From Phocaeicola vulgatus (lineage in GTDB: Bacteria > Bacteroidota > Bacteroidia > Bacteroidales > Tannerellaceae): a stretch of DNA of 64,000 bases. Position 1 is the first letter of the stretch, and each line of letters starts with the position of its first letter. The notes under the pieces were generated by a model. The model was not told the origin of the DNA. It was given only the letters and a program-made list of their open reading frames with translations, and searched no databases. Shown piece by piece: positions 9,612 to 18,994 of the stretch. A program made the position numbers and the translations under genes. The stretch lies in the NCBI GenBank assembly GCA_022009975.1, contig CP091733.1:1133001-1197000 (forward strand). Reading direction: 5' to 3'.

Positions 9612-10694
9612 TTATTTGATTATTTTATCTTTCAAAGCATTCAGAACTTCATCAGGTGTAAATACGATTCCACCCAAACGACCAAAGTGCTCTACTTTGA
9701 CCTTTCCGTTTACAGCCAAACGGATATCTTCCACCATCTGCCCCGCATTCAATTCGACAGAAAGCATACCTTTTACTTGGTTGGCATATTGTGCAATGAT
9801 GTTCGTTGGGAACGGCCACAAAGTAATTGGGCGCAACAGTCCTAATTTGATACCTTCCGCACGGGCATTTTCTACCGTCTTTTGACAAATACGGGCAGAA
9901 GAACCAAATGCAACCAATAAATATTCTGCATCTTCGCAAAGGTACTCTTCATAACGGACTTCGTGTTTTTCTATCAGTTTGTATTTGGCCTGGAAGCGCA
10001 AATTGTTTTCCTCCATCTTCGCAGGATCCAACTCCAAAGAGGTGATGACGTTGGGCTTTCTGCCTTGCTTCTTTCCTCTTGCAGCCCAAGGACATTCAGC
10101 TTCGACTTGCTCGTCTGTCCGGCGTGGGTGGAAAGGAGGAAGAACGACCTTCTCCATCATTTGCCCGATAATTCCGTCAGCCAAAATAATGGCTGGGTTG
10201 CGGTATTTGAAAGCTAATTCAAAACCCAATCCTACGAAATCTGCCATTTCCTGTACAGAAGCAGGAGCCAATGCTATCAATCGGTAATCGCCATGTCCGC
10301 CACCTTTCACGGTCTGGAAATAATCGGCTTGACTAGGCTGAATCGTACCAAGTCCGGGACCACCACGCATCACATTGACGATGAGGCAAGGCAATTCACA
10401 ACCTGCCAAGTAGGAAACCCCTTCTTGTTTTAAGCTCACTCCCGGGCTGGACGATGATGTCATTACTCTTTTACCAGTGCCTGCACCACCATATACCATA
10501 TTAATAGCTGCCACTTCACTTTCAGCTTGCAATACGACCATTCCGGTTTGTTCCCAAGGCTTTTCAGCCATCAATGTCTCTAAGACTTCTGATTGGGGAG
10601 TAATAGGATAGCCAAAATATCCGTCCACCCCATAACGAATCGCAGCAAGGGCTATCGCTTCGTTACCTTTCATGAGTTTAATATCTTCAACCAT
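9612..10694 (-). CDS. vorB: 2-oxoacid:ferredoxin oxidoreductase, alpha subunit (VorB-like)
   Basis: A 360-residue alpha subunit with the pyrimidine-binding fold. It contains YPITPQSEVLETLM near residue 30, SSSPGVSLKQEGVSYLAGCE near residue 85, and a C-terminal domain with LLRPITLWPFP. Family members annotated VorB oxidise branched-chain 2-oxoacids, but 2-oxoglutarate enzymes look alike. It starts one base after the ferredoxin stop codon, giving the operon order ferredoxin, alpha, small membrane protein, beta, gamma. Confidence 0.92.
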   Translation of the reverse strand: MVEDIKLMKGNEAIALAAIRYGVDGYFGYPITPQSEVLETLMAEKPWEQTGMVVLQAESEVAAINMVYGGAGTGKRVMTSSSSPGVSLKQEGVSYLAGCELPCLIVNVMRGGPGLGTIQPSQADYFQTVKGGGHGDYRLIALAPASVQEMADFVGLGFELAFKYRNPAIILADGIIGQMMEKVVLPPFHPRRTDEQVEAECPWAARGKKQGRKPNVITSLELDPAKMEENNLRFQAKYKLIEKHEVRYEEYLCEDAEYLLVAFGSSARICQKTVENARAEGIKLGLLRPITLWPFPTNIIAQYANQVKGMLSVELNAGQMVEDIRLAVNGKVKVEHFGRLGGIVFTPDEVLNALKDKIIK

Positions 10695-10695
10695 A

Positions 10696-10926
10696 TCAAT
10701 CGATCTTAGCTTTATAAATAGTTAAACATCCATCCGGACACACTAAACCACAACTCGCGCACCCGATACAATTGTCGGGCGATTTCATATACACATAATG
10801 GTAACCTCTGTTATTTACCTCCCTTGGATGCAATTCTAATACATCGGCAGGGCAGGCGACCACACAAAGGTTACATCCTTTGCAGCGTTCTGCATTAACT
10901 ACGACAGTGCCTCTGAATTTTGCCAT
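10696..10926 (-). CDS. 4Fe-4S dicluster ferredoxin subunit
   Basis: A 76-residue ferredoxin with two classic cluster motifs: CKGCNLCVVACP (residues 15-26) and CIGCASCGLVCPDGC (about residues 53-67). It is the delta-type electron-transfer subunit of the oxidoreductase and the first gene of the operon. A promoter element lies about 80 bases upstream. Confidence 0.93.
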   Translation of the reverse strand: MAKFRGTVVVNAERCKGCNLCVVACPADVLELHPREVNNRGYHYVYMKSPDNCIGCASCGLVCPDGCLTIYKAKID

Positions 10927-11003
10927 ATCTTATTGATTTAATATGAGACTCATTTGTCGGGGATTGCTTCCATCAATTTTTCCCAAACATTATTCTTAAT
11001 GCC

Positions 11004-11011
11004 CAAAGATA
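11004..11011 (-). promoter_or_regulatory. -7 promoter element of the oxidoreductase operon
   Basis: Minus strand TATCTTTG matches TAnnTTTG. It sits 78 bases before the ferredoxin start. No convincing -33 element is visible. Confidence 0.45.
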
Positions 11012-11135
11012 GTAAAATTTTTCTAATAAGTTGGTTTGTTTCTATATTTTTATTTTTTTAATTTTATCATACATTTGATATTATTATTTATTCAACACCT
11101 TGGTATTTATTCATGTAAATTCATTCCAATGGATG

Positions 11136-11198
11136 GCTTACTACCTTTTTTCAAAAAGCTTACCACCTTTTCCAAAAAAGCTTACCACCTTTTCAAAA
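11136..11198. repeat. Three tandem copies of a 22-bp unit
   Basis: The units begin at 11,136, 11,158 and 11,180. Each reads GCTTACYACC, then a T run, then an A run. The 557-base gap between ferredoxin and galM holds this array, the operon promoter and a TAACTTTA -7-like box at 11,450-11,457 for galM, and nothing else I can name. The unit differs in sequence from the 21-bp arrays near 19,470 and 55,160 but shares the T-run/A-run layout. Confidence 0.7.
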
Positions 11199-11483
11199 GC
11201 ATACTTTCCCGGGATTTCCAATCTCGTTTGGGAAATGGAGTATGCGGAGCGCAAATAATAATGAATAATTATTTATAATGTATAGTGACGAAGTCGCCGG
11301 GAAAAGATTTTCTTCTTGCTTTTTTGCAATACTGACAGAGAATAAAAGCAGTTATTGTTCAATGCTATATTGTTTTTTGCCGAAAAACAAAATTTTATAT
11401 TGTGTTGTAAAACATATTTGATAGTGGTACAAAATATCAGTAGAAGTTTTAACTTTACACTCGATTTATTAAACGAAATACGC

Positions 11484-12563
11484 ATGGAAGACAAAATGAC
11501 AAAGTCTGGTTTGCATTTATCTGACTTTTGCAAACAAGTAGACGGTAAAGATACATCTTTTTGTGTACTGACAAATAAAGCCGGAGCAGAAGTAGTGATT
11601 ACAAATTACGGTGCTAAAATAGTATCATTAATGGTTCCCGATAAAAACGGCAACTTGGTGGATGTCGTTCTTGGACATGCTTCTATTGATGATTATTTGG
11701 TGTCTGGCGAGCCTACATTTGGCGCCACTTGTGGTAGATATGCCAATCGTATTGCCAAAGGACGTTTCGTCTTGGATGATATTGTTTACGACAAATTGGC
11801 CATTAACAATGGACCTAACAGTTTGCATGGCGGTTTGAGGGGTTTCCATTTCAGAGTATGGGAAATGGAACAATTAAACGAACAGTCTGTTCAGTTGGAA
11901 TATGTAGCAGCCGATGGTGAAGAAGGCTATTCTGGAGAATTGAAAGCTACACTTGTTTATACATTGACTGAAGATAATAGCGTGGTGTTGGATTATAAAG
12001 CAACCACGACTAAACCGACAGTGGTGAATTTGACCAACCATTCTTACTTCAATCTTTCTGGCGAAGGTGACCGTTACATTGGCGACCATGAATTGGTTAT
12101 CAATGCAGATTATTATTTGCCTACCGATGAGACTGCCATTCCTTATGGACCGAAAGAAGCAGTGAAGGGAACGCCTATGGATTTCACTTCTGCCCATTTG
12201 ATTGGTGAAAGAATCAATGACGACTTCCAACAATTGATTTTTGGCAAAGGTTATGACCACTGTTATGTGTTGAACAAAGATGATTTGAGCTTGAGCTTTG
12301 CAGCATCCGCTGTTTCTCCCCAGACAGGCATCAAGATGGACACTTATACAACGGAACCGGGCGTACAATTATATACGGCTAATTGGTTGAATGAGTCAAT
12401 CATTGGAAAGAACGGTCATCCTTATCCGGAACGTTGCTCTTTCTGTTTGGAAACACAACATTTCCCTGACAGTCCGAACAAACCTGAATATCCAAGTGTG
12501 GTATTGCGTCCTGGAGAAGAGTTCAAGAGCCAGACTATTTACAAATTCAGTGTGGTTAAGTAA
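11484..12563 (+). CDS. galM: Aldose 1-epimerase (galactose mutarotase)
   Basis: A 359-residue mutarotase that interconverts alpha and beta anomers of galactose and glucose ahead of galactokinase. Family motifs: NGPNSLHGG (about residue 120), TNHSYFNLSG with the catalytic His (about residue 190), YDHCYVL, and TTEPGVQLYTANW with the catalytic Glu. The frame is open upstream to 11,355, but the stretch before 11,484 does not look coding. An ATG at 11,496 is an alternative. It is the first gene of galM-transporter-galK. Confidence 0.92.
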   Translation: MEDKMTKSGLHLSDFCKQVDGKDTSFCVLTNKAGAEVVITNYGAKIVSLMVPDKNGNLVDVVLGHASIDDYLVSGEPTFGATCGRYANRIAKGRFVLDDIVYDKLAINNGPNSLHGGLRGFHFRVWEMEQLNEQSVQLEYVAADGEEGYSGELKATLVYTLTEDNSVVLDYKATTTKPTVVNLTNHSYFNLSGEGDRYIGDHELVINADYYLPTDETAIPYGPKEAVKGTPMDFTSAHLIGERINDDFQQLIFGKGYDHCYVLNKDDLSLSFAASAVSPQTGIKMDTYTTEPGVQLYTANWLNESIIGKNGHPYPERCSFCLETQHFPDSPNKPEYPSVVLRPGEEFKSQTIYKFSVVK

Positions 12564-12611
12564 TAAATGAATGAAAACTATTAAAATTATAATCATAAAA
12601 AACAATAATTA

Positions 12612-13868
12612 ATGGCACAAAAATCTAAACAATGGGCAGCGATTATCATGATGATCGCTCTCTTCGCAATGATTGCTTTCGTAACAAACCTTTGTTCTCC
12701 TATGGCAGTCATCGTTCAGAACCAGTTTGGCGCATCTGAACTTCAATCTCAAATTGGTAACTATGCTAACTTTATCGCATATTTGGTAATGGGTATTCCA
12801 AGTGGTATGTTGATTGTTAAGTTTGGTTACAAGAAAACAGCCTTGATGGCATTGGTAGTTGGTATTATTGGTATGGTATTAGAATTGCTCTCAGGAACAA
12901 TGGAAAGCATGTGGATTTACTTGTTGGGTGCTTTCATCAGCGGTTTCTGTATGTGTATGTTGAATACTGTAGTTAATCCATTGTTGAACGTATTAGGCGG
13001 TGGTGGAAATACTGGTAACCAGCTGATTCAGATTGGTGGAGCATTCAATAGTGCTTCTGCTGTTGCCGTATATATCATTTTGGGTGCATTGATTGGTGAG
13101 GTTACAAAAGACACAGCTATCGTAGACGCAGCTCCGGCAATGTATATCGCATTGGCTATCTTCGTTGTTGCATTCATCGTTTTGATGTTTACTAAGATTG
13201 AAGAGCCAGCTCAGGAACCTGTTAAGATGGAATTGGTGAAGGGTGCTTTGAGCTATCGCCACTTCTCTTTGGGCGCTTTGGCTATCTTCTTGTATATGAG
13301 CGTTGAAGTAGGTACTCCGACTTATATGATCAAATATTTGATTTCTGATGCTGATGTAACTGCCGGTGTTGCTTCATTGATTGCAGCTGTATATTGGTTC
13401 GCTATGTTTATCGGCCGTACAGTCGGTGGTTCAATTGGTGGTAAAGTTTCCAGCCGCGCGATGGTTAGTACTGTAGCTGCTGCAGCCGTTGTATTGTTGG
13501 CTTTCGGTATGTTGGCACCAAGCACATGGAAAGTAGCTGTTCCGGGTGTTGACTGGGCAAATCTTTCTTTGATTTGGGTGAGCGTTCCTGTCGGAGTTGC
13601 TGCCTTTATCTGTGTAGGTCTTTGTACTTCTGTCATGTGGGGTGGTATCTTCAATATGGCAGTTGAAGGTTTGGGCAAATATACAGCAGCCGCTTCCGGT
13701 ATCTTTATGACAATGGTATTCGGTTGCGCTGTCATGGTTGCTCTACAGGCATTCGTTGCAGACGTTACTGGCAACTATTTGATTAGCTATATCGTTCCTC
13801 TGCTTTGTGCTGCTTACATCTTGTTCTATGCATTGGTAGGAAGCCGGGTTTCTCAGAAAGCTAAATAA
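12612..13868 (+). CDS. MFS sugar transporter of the galactose operon
   Basis: A 418-residue polytopic protein with about 12 hydrophobic segments, of the FucP/glucose-galactose porter type within the major facilitator superfamily. Useful markers are the VMGIPSGMLIVKFGYKKTA loop between helices 2 and 3, NTVVNPLLNVLGG, and GGAFNSASAV. Its place between mutarotase and galactokinase points to galactose or glucose uptake with protons, but the substrate is inferred from context. There is a 48-base gap to galM and a small hairpin before galK. Confidence 0.88.
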   Translation: MAQKSKQWAAIIMMIALFAMIAFVTNLCSPMAVIVQNQFGASELQSQIGNYANFIAYLVMGIPSGMLIVKFGYKKTALMALVVGIIGMVLELLSGTMESMWIYLLGAFISGFCMCMLNTVVNPLLNVLGGGGNTGNQLIQIGGAFNSASAVAVYIILGALIGEVTKDTAIVDAAPAMYIALAIFVVAFIVLMFTKIEEPAQEPVKMELVKGALSYRHFSLGALAIFLYMSVEVGTPTYMIKYLISDADVTAGVASLIAAVYWFAMFIGRTVGGSIGGKVSSRAMVSTVAAAAVVLLAFGMLAPSTWKVAVPGVDWANLSLIWVSVPVGVAAFICVGLCTSVMWGGIFNMAVEGLGKYTAAASGIFMTMVFGCAVMVALQAFVADVTGNYLISYIVPLLCAAYILFYALVGSRVSQKAK

Positions 13869-13909
13869 TAAAGCATAAGGGATAAAGTGGCTTTGTATGG
13901 AGGATTCTC

Positions 13910-13930
13910 TGTATAAAGCTGCTTTATACA
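13910..13930 (+). promoter_or_regulatory. Hairpin between transporter and galK
   Basis: TGTATAAAG and CTTTATACA form a perfect 9-bp stem with a 3-base loop. No T run follows, so it is more likely a processing or mRNA-stability hairpin than a full terminator. Confidence 0.4.
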
Positions 13931-13966
13931 TTATATATATGTATAATCAAAATAAAATCTATAGAC

Positions 13967-15118
13967 ATGAAAGAAAAAATTAGCAAGAAATTTCAGGAGC
14001 TGTTTAACACAACAGGCTCATTCTATACATCTCCTGGACGTATCAATTTGATTGGTGAACATACAGACTATAACGGTGGTTTTGTATTCCCGGGTGCAAT
14101 TGACAAAGGTATGTTGGCAGAAATCAAACCGAACGGAACAGGTAAAGTTCGCGCATTCTCCATCGACTTGGATGATTATGCAGAATTTGGTTTGACAGAA
14201 GAGGATGCTCCAAAGGCAAGTTGGGCACGTTATATCTTTGGTGTTTGCCGTGAGATTATCAAACGTGGCGGAGAAATCCAAGGATTTGATACAACATTCG
14301 CAGGTGATGTTCCATTGGGAGCAGGCATGTCTTCTTCTGCTGCTTTGGAAAGCACTTATGCTTTTGCTTTGAACGAGTTGTTCAACTTGAACATCGACAA
14401 GTTTGAATTGGCAAAGATTGGTCAGTCTACAGAACATAACTATTGTGGTGTTAATTGCGGTATCATGGACCAATTCGCATCTGTTTTCGGTCAGAAAGGC
14501 CATTTGATTCGTTTGGACTGCCGTTCATTGGAATATAAATATTTCCCGTTCGATCCGGAATCAGCAGGTTATAAACTGGTATTGTTGGATTCAGTGGTTA
14601 AACATGAATTGGCTTCTTCTGCTTACAACAAACGCCGCCAGTCTTGCGAGCGCGTTGTAGTTGCTATTAAGCGCAATCATCCTGAAGTTGATTTCTTGCG
14701 TGATGCAACAATGGAGATGTTGAACGAAGTGAAAGCAGACGTTACTGCTGAAGATTACATGCGTGCTGAATATGTCATCGAAGAAATCCAGCGTGTGTTG
14801 GATGTTTGTGATGCTTTGGAAAAAGGCGACTACGAAACAGTAGGTGAAAAGATGTATGGCACGCACCACGGCATGAGCAAATTGTATGAAGTAAGCTGCG
14901 AAGAGTTGGACTTCTTGAACGACATTGCTAAAGAATGTGGTGTGACTGGTTCACGCGTGATGGGCGGTGGCTTTGGCGGTTGCACCATCAACTTGGTCAA
15001 AGCAGACAAATACGATGCTTTCGTTAAAAAGGCATTCGCTGAATATGCTAAGAAATTCGGACATGAACCGAAATTGTACAATGTCGTAATCAGCGACGGT
15101 GCAAGAAGAGCTGAATAA
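13967..15118 (+). CDS. galK: Galactokinase
   Basis: A 383-residue GHMP kinase that phosphorylates galactose at C1 in the Leloir pathway. The family signature GRINLIGEHTDYNGGFVFP is near residues 24-42, the ATP-binding PLGAGMSSSAALE near residue 121, and the C-terminal GGGFGGCTINLV near residue 330. Third gene of the operon; a terminator follows. Confidence 0.96.
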   Translation: MKEKISKKFQELFNTTGSFYTSPGRINLIGEHTDYNGGFVFPGAIDKGMLAEIKPNGTGKVRAFSIDLDDYAEFGLTEEDAPKASWARYIFGVCREIIKRGGEIQGFDTTFAGDVPLGAGMSSSAALESTYAFALNELFNLNIDKFELAKIGQSTEHNYCGVNCGIMDQFASVFGQKGHLIRLDCRSLEYKYFPFDPESAGYKLVLLDSVVKHELASSAYNKRRQSCERVVVAIKRNHPEVDFLRDATMEMLNEVKADVTAEDYMRAEYVIEEIQRVLDVCDALEKGDYETVGEKMYGTHHGMSKLYEVSCEELDFLNDIAKECGVTGSRVMGGGFGGCTINLVKADKYDAFVKKAFAEYAKKFGHEPKLYNVVISDGARRAE

Positions 15119-15152
15119 TAATAATTTATATTATTTATTTAATATCTTATCC

Positions 15153-15198
15153 AAATTCGCAAATCAGGGCATCTTTTAGCTTTGGTTTGCGAATTTTT
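15153..15198 (+). terminator. Terminator after galK
   Basis: Arms AAATTCGCAAA and TTTGCGAATTT, 11 bp, followed by a short T run. It closes the galactose operon. Confidence 0.75.
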
Positions 15199-15229
15199 TG
15201 TGAGGATAGACGAGTTAAACATTAAAAAA

Positions 15230-15260
15230 TTGTTTTGCTGATTAATTATGTCTACATTTG
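15230..15260 (+). promoter_or_regulatory. Promoter of transketolase
   Basis: TTG at 15,230, a 20-base spacer, then TACATTTG at 15,253-15,260. The start codon follows after 26 bases. Confidence 0.55.
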
Positions 15261-15286
15261 TGGCATATAAACGAATAAATGGCGAT

Positions 15287-17319
15287 ATGAACGATATCAA
15301 ATTAATGAACAGAGCAGCTGATAACATTCGTATCTTGGCTGCATCAATGGTGGAAAGGCGAAATCTGGTCACCCCGGCGGTGCAATGGGTGGAGCGGACT
15401 TTGTGAATGTATTGTTCTCCGAATTTTTAATCTATGATCCGGAAAATCCATTATGGGAAGGTCGCGACCGCTTTTTCCTTGACCCGGGACACATGTCTCC
15501 GATGCTGTATTCCGTATTGGCATTGGCAGGCAAGTTTTCAATTGAAGAATTGATGCAATTCCGTCAGTGGGGCAGTGTGACTCCAGGACATCCTGAAGTA
15601 AACTTCGAACGCGGTGTCGAAAACACTTCCGGTCCGTTGGGACAAGGTCACACTTATGCTGTGGGAGCTGCTATTGCTGCTAAGTTCCTTCAGGCTCGTT
15701 TGGGCGAAGAGGTGATGAATCAAACGATTTATGCCTATATTTCTGATGGTGGAATTCAAGAAGAGATTTCACAAGGGGCAGGTCGTGTCGCAGGAACATT
15801 AGGCTTGAATAACTTGATTATGTTTTATGATGCGAACAATGTCCAGCTTTCTACAACAGTAGAAGAGGTTGACAATGAAAATGTCGCAATGAAATATGAG
15901 GCTTGGGGCTGGAAAGTCTTGACAATCGATGGCAATGATGTCGCTCAGATTCGTCAGGCTTTGGTTGAAGCTAAAGCTGAAGAGAAGCGTCCTACTCTGA
16001 TTATCGGTAATACAATCATGGGTAAAGGAGCGAAAGGTGCCGATCAGAGCAGCTATGAAAACAAAGTGTCTACTCATGGACAGCCTTTGTCTGCTGCAGG
16101 TGCCAGCATGGAAGAAACAATTAAGAACTTGGGCGGTGATCCGGCTCAACCTTTTGTTATCTTCCCGGAAGTGGCTCAATTATATGCTAACCGCAAAGAG
16201 GAGTTGAAGGCAATCATGGCTGAAAAGAAAGCCATCAAAGAGGCTTGGGCAAAAGCTCATCCGGAATTGGCAGCCAAGATGGAAAACTGGTTTGCAGGCA
16301 AAGTCCCGGCTATTGATTGGGCTGCTATCGAACAGAAAGCCAATCAAGCGACTCGTGCAGCTTCCGCTAAAGTTTTAGGTGTTTTGGCAGAACAAGTAGA
16401 AAACATGATTTGTGCTTCTGCTGACCTGTCCAATTCCGATAAGACTGACGGCTTCTTGAAGAAAACACACGCTTTGACAAGAGGTGATTTTTCTGGTGCA
16501 TTCTTCCAAGCAGGTGTGGCTGAGCTGACAATGGCTTGTGTTTGCATCGGAATGGCATTGCATGGTGGTGTCATCGCTGCTTGTGGAACATTCTTTGTTT
16601 TCTCAGATTATATGAAACCAGCTATGCGAATGGCAGCTTTGATGCAGTTGCCGGTTAAATTCATCTGGACACACGATGCATTCCGTGTAGGTGAAGACGG
16701 ACCGACTCATCAGCCGATTGAGCAAGAAGCACAAGTCCGTTTGTTGGAAAAAGTGAAGAACCATAAAGGACAGAATTCCATGTTGGTACTTCGTCCGGCT
16801 GATGTTACAGAAGCGACTGTGGCTTGGAAGATGGCAATGGAAAATACGGCTACGCCGACTGCTTTGATTTTCTCTCGTCAGAATATCAACGATTTACCAG
16901 CAGTTAGCAACCGTTATGAAGAGGCTTTGCAGGCTGAAAAGGGAGCTTATATTGTGAACGAAGATGCTAATCCAGACGTTACTTTGGTTGCTTCCGGATC
17001 CGAAGTTTCTACTTTGGTGGATGGCGCTGCTCTATTGCGTAAAGAAGGTATCAAGGTTCGTATTGTTTCTGCTCCATCTGAAGGCTTGTTCCGCAGCCAA
17101 AGCAAAGAGTATCAAGAATCTATTATCAAGCCGGGCAGCAAAGTATTCGGTTTGACAGCTGGTTTGCCAGTGAACATGGAAGGCTTGGTCGGTTCAAACG
17201 GTAAAGTTTGGGGAATGGGTTCATTTGGTTTCTCTGCTCCATACAAAGTGTTGGATGAGAAATTGGGCTTTAATGCAGAGAATGTTTACAAACAAGTAAA
17301 AGAATTGTTAGCAGAGTAA
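15287..17319 (+). CDS. tkt: Transketolase (frameshift near the start in this sequence)
   Basis: Transfers two-carbon units between sugar phosphates in the non-oxidative pentose phosphate pathway, using thiamine pyrophosphate. The N terminus from ATG 15,287 reads MNDIKLMNRAADNIRILAAS. One A must be added to the run at 15,354-15,356 to continue as MVEKAKSGHPGGAMGGADF, which restores the conserved SGHPGG segment. Other motifs: GPLGQGHTYAVGAA, SDGGIQEEISQGAG (TPP/Mg), THDAFRVGEDGPTHQPIE. Repaired length is about 678 residues. It is followed after 5 bases by rpiB, so the two pentose-phosphate genes are one operon. Confidence 0.94.
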
Positions 17320-17324
17320 AAGAT

Positions 17325-17759
17325 ATGAAGACAATAGGTTTGTGTAGTGATCATGCAGGATTCGAATTGAAGGAATATATCAAGCAAATCTTAGCGGAAC
17401 GCAATATTCCGACCAAGGACTTCGGGACTTATTCCACAGACAGTTGCGACTATCCTGATTTTGCTCACCCATTGGCACTTGCTGTTGAAGCGGGTGAAGT
17501 TTATCCGGGCATCGCTATTTGCGGAACGGGTAACGGAATCAGCATGACATTGAACAAGCATCAAAATATTCGTGCTGCCCTTTGCTGGGTAGAAGAGATT
17601 TCAGCGTTGGCTCGTGCCCACAACGATGCGAATATCTTGGTGATGCCGGGACGCTTTATTGCTAAAGAAGAAGCGGTGAAGGTTTTGGATGCTTTTTTGA
17701 ATACTCCGTTTGAAGGCGGTCGCCATCAAAGAAGAATTGATAAGATTCCGGTGAAGTGA
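17325..17759 (+). CDS. rpiB: Ribose-5-phosphate isomerase B
   Basis: A 144-residue RpiB/LacA-fold isomerase that converts ribulose 5-phosphate and ribose 5-phosphate. The substrate loop is CSDHAGFELKEY near the start and the active-site Cys is in ICGTGNGISM. ANILVMPGRF lies near residue 105. Coupled to transketolase in a two-gene operon closed by a terminator. Confidence 0.95.
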   Translation: MKTIGLCSDHAGFELKEYIKQILAERNIPTKDFGTYSTDSCDYPDFAHPLALAVEAGEVYPGIAICGTGNGISMTLNKHQNIRAALCWVEEISALARAHNDANILVMPGRFIAKEEAVKVLDAFLNTPFEGGRHQRRIDKIPVK

Positions 17760-17783
17760 TAATATACTAATTCTGACATAGCT

Positions 17784-17828
17784 AAAAGGGGCTGCTTCAA
17801 GACAATTGTTTTTGAGACAGCCCCTTTT
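17784..17828. terminator. Bidirectional terminator between rpiB and the convergent membrane protein gene
   Basis: Arms AAAAGGGGCTG and CAGCCCCTTTT with A and T runs on the two sides. It serves both convergent genes. Confidence 0.75.
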
Positions 17829-17833
17829 AATTA

Positions 17834-18226
17834 TTATTTTCCTTTTTTGTCGCCCATCTTGGTTTCAATAATAAAGGCAATCAACAGTCCAAGACCTCCG
17901 CCTATCAAGAGAGGAGCTGTATAAACGAGGTTTCTTAAACCATAATCCCCTGAGAGAACATCATAGTTTACAAGATTCAGAAAATAAGTGGTCAAGAGTC
18001 CTATGCCCATTCCCATGAGCAGCAATCCTACTTTTAGTGCGCTGAAGGGTGAACTTTTGTGAAATAATTTACCAATATCCGGCAACTCTTTTCCCGACAA
18101 ACTCAGATTCAAGTCACTTAATTTCTCAATCATCAAGATACGTTCTCTTTTCCCTACGAATAATTCGAATACTTTGTAAGTAGCGTAGAATACAATCCCT
18201 GTAATAAATATCGGTGTTATATCCAT
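17834..18226 (-). CDS. Small membrane protein divergent from the ECF sigma gene
   Basis: A 130-residue protein with an N-terminal hydrophobic segment (residues 4-22), a charged cytoplasmic loop of about 45 residues, and two further membrane segments (about residues 62-84 and 97-121). It ends in KMGDKKGK. It resembles the small DUF6249-type membrane proteins found beside Bacteroidetes ECF sigma genes, though the family call is from memory. Its promoter region carries the same TGTAAC-N16-CGTC element as the sigma gene, so it is a likely member of that sigma factor's regulon. Confidence 0.8.
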   Translation of the reverse strand: MDITPIFITGIVFYATYKVFELFVGKRERILMIEKLSDLNLSLSGKELPDIGKLFHKSSPFSALKVGLLLMGMGIGLLTTYFLNLVNYDVLSGDYGLRNLVYTAPLLIGGGLGLLIAFIIETKMGDKKGK

Positions 18227-18282
18227 AATTGTTATATTTTTAAATTGTTAATACTTGCTTTTTGAAAGCTTTTCAATGAATT

Positions 18283-18308
18283 GACGTGATTCGTGTGATA
18301 AGGTTACA
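18283..18308 (-). promoter_or_regulatory. ECF-type promoter toward the membrane protein gene
   Basis: On the minus strand TGTAAC, 16 bases, then CGTC. This has the AAC core (-35) and CGTC core (-10) typical of ECF sigma promoters. It ends about 57 bases before the start codon at 18,226. Confidence 0.6.
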
Positions 18309-18384
18309 ACTTTAGGGAAGAAAAAAATAAAATATTTTGCCGGAAGAAAAATGTAAAAATAAAATGTATTTTTGTGTTGGAAAG

Positions 18385-18410
18385 TGTAACCTTCTTGCCG
18401 GACCAGCGTC
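18385..18410 (+). promoter_or_regulatory. ECF-type promoter of the sigma factor gene
   Basis: TGTAAC at 18,385-18,390, 16 bases, CGTC at 18,407-18,410. The ATG is only 11 bases on, so the mRNA would be nearly leaderless. The same motif and spacing in the divergent direction supports autoregulation. A TATTTTTG box at 18,367-18,374 could be a second, housekeeping promoter. Confidence 0.6.
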
Positions 18411-18421
18411 AATAAGACATC

Positions 18422-18988
18422 ATGGAGAATTTGTCAGATACATATTATATACACAGGATACTGGAAGGAAACACTTCTTGTTTCGCTTGTTTGTTGGATA
18501 AATACAGCCATCCGCTTTTCAACTTGATTTACCGCATCGTGGGAAACAAGGAGGATGCGGAGGAGCTGACGGAAGATGTATTCATGAAGGCATTCCAACA
18601 ATTGGAGTCTTTTGAAGGGCGTGGCGATTTCTCCAATTGGCTTTATAAGATAGCCTATAATATGTCTATCACGGCTGTCCGGAAAAAGAAGGTGGAACTT
18701 TTGGCGATTGACGATTTTCAACTGACCAATGCCTCTTCTGATTTTTTGGATGAATCGGCAGAGGACACGGCAGAGCGACATCAACAATTGGAATGGTTGG
18801 AAAAAGCGTTGGGCGCATTACCCGTTGACGAGCGAGCCTTGGTGTTGCTTTTCTATAAAGAAGAGAAAAATATCGAGGAAATAGCCTCTATTTCCGGACT
18901 AAGTGTTTCGAACACAAAGGTGAAGCTGCATCGCATCCGGAAAAAGCTGGGTGAAATGGTTAATGAAGAAAGAGACAAAAACAGATAA
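18422..18988 (+). CDS. ECF-family RNA polymerase sigma factor
   Basis: A 188-residue group 4 sigma factor. Region 2 is at residues 20-90 (NLIYRIVGNKEDAEELTEDVFMKAFQ, then FSNWLYKIAYN) and region 4 at about 125-180 (LEKALGALPVDERALVLLFYKEEKNIEEIASISGLS and the KVKLHRIRKKL recognition helix). It probably transcribes itself and the divergent membrane protein gene through the two matching promoters. The next gene, 6 bases on, is a likely anti-sigma partner. Confidence 0.93.
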   Translation: MENLSDTYYIHRILEGNTSCFACLLDKYSHPLFNLIYRIVGNKEDAEELTEDVFMKAFQQLESFEGRGDFSNWLYKIAYNMSITAVRKKKVELLAIDDFQLTNASSDFLDESAEDTAERHQQLEWLEKALGALPVDERALVLLFYKEEKNIEEIASISGLSVSNTKVKLHRIRKKLGEMVNEERDKNR

Positions 18989-18994
18989 GGAAGG

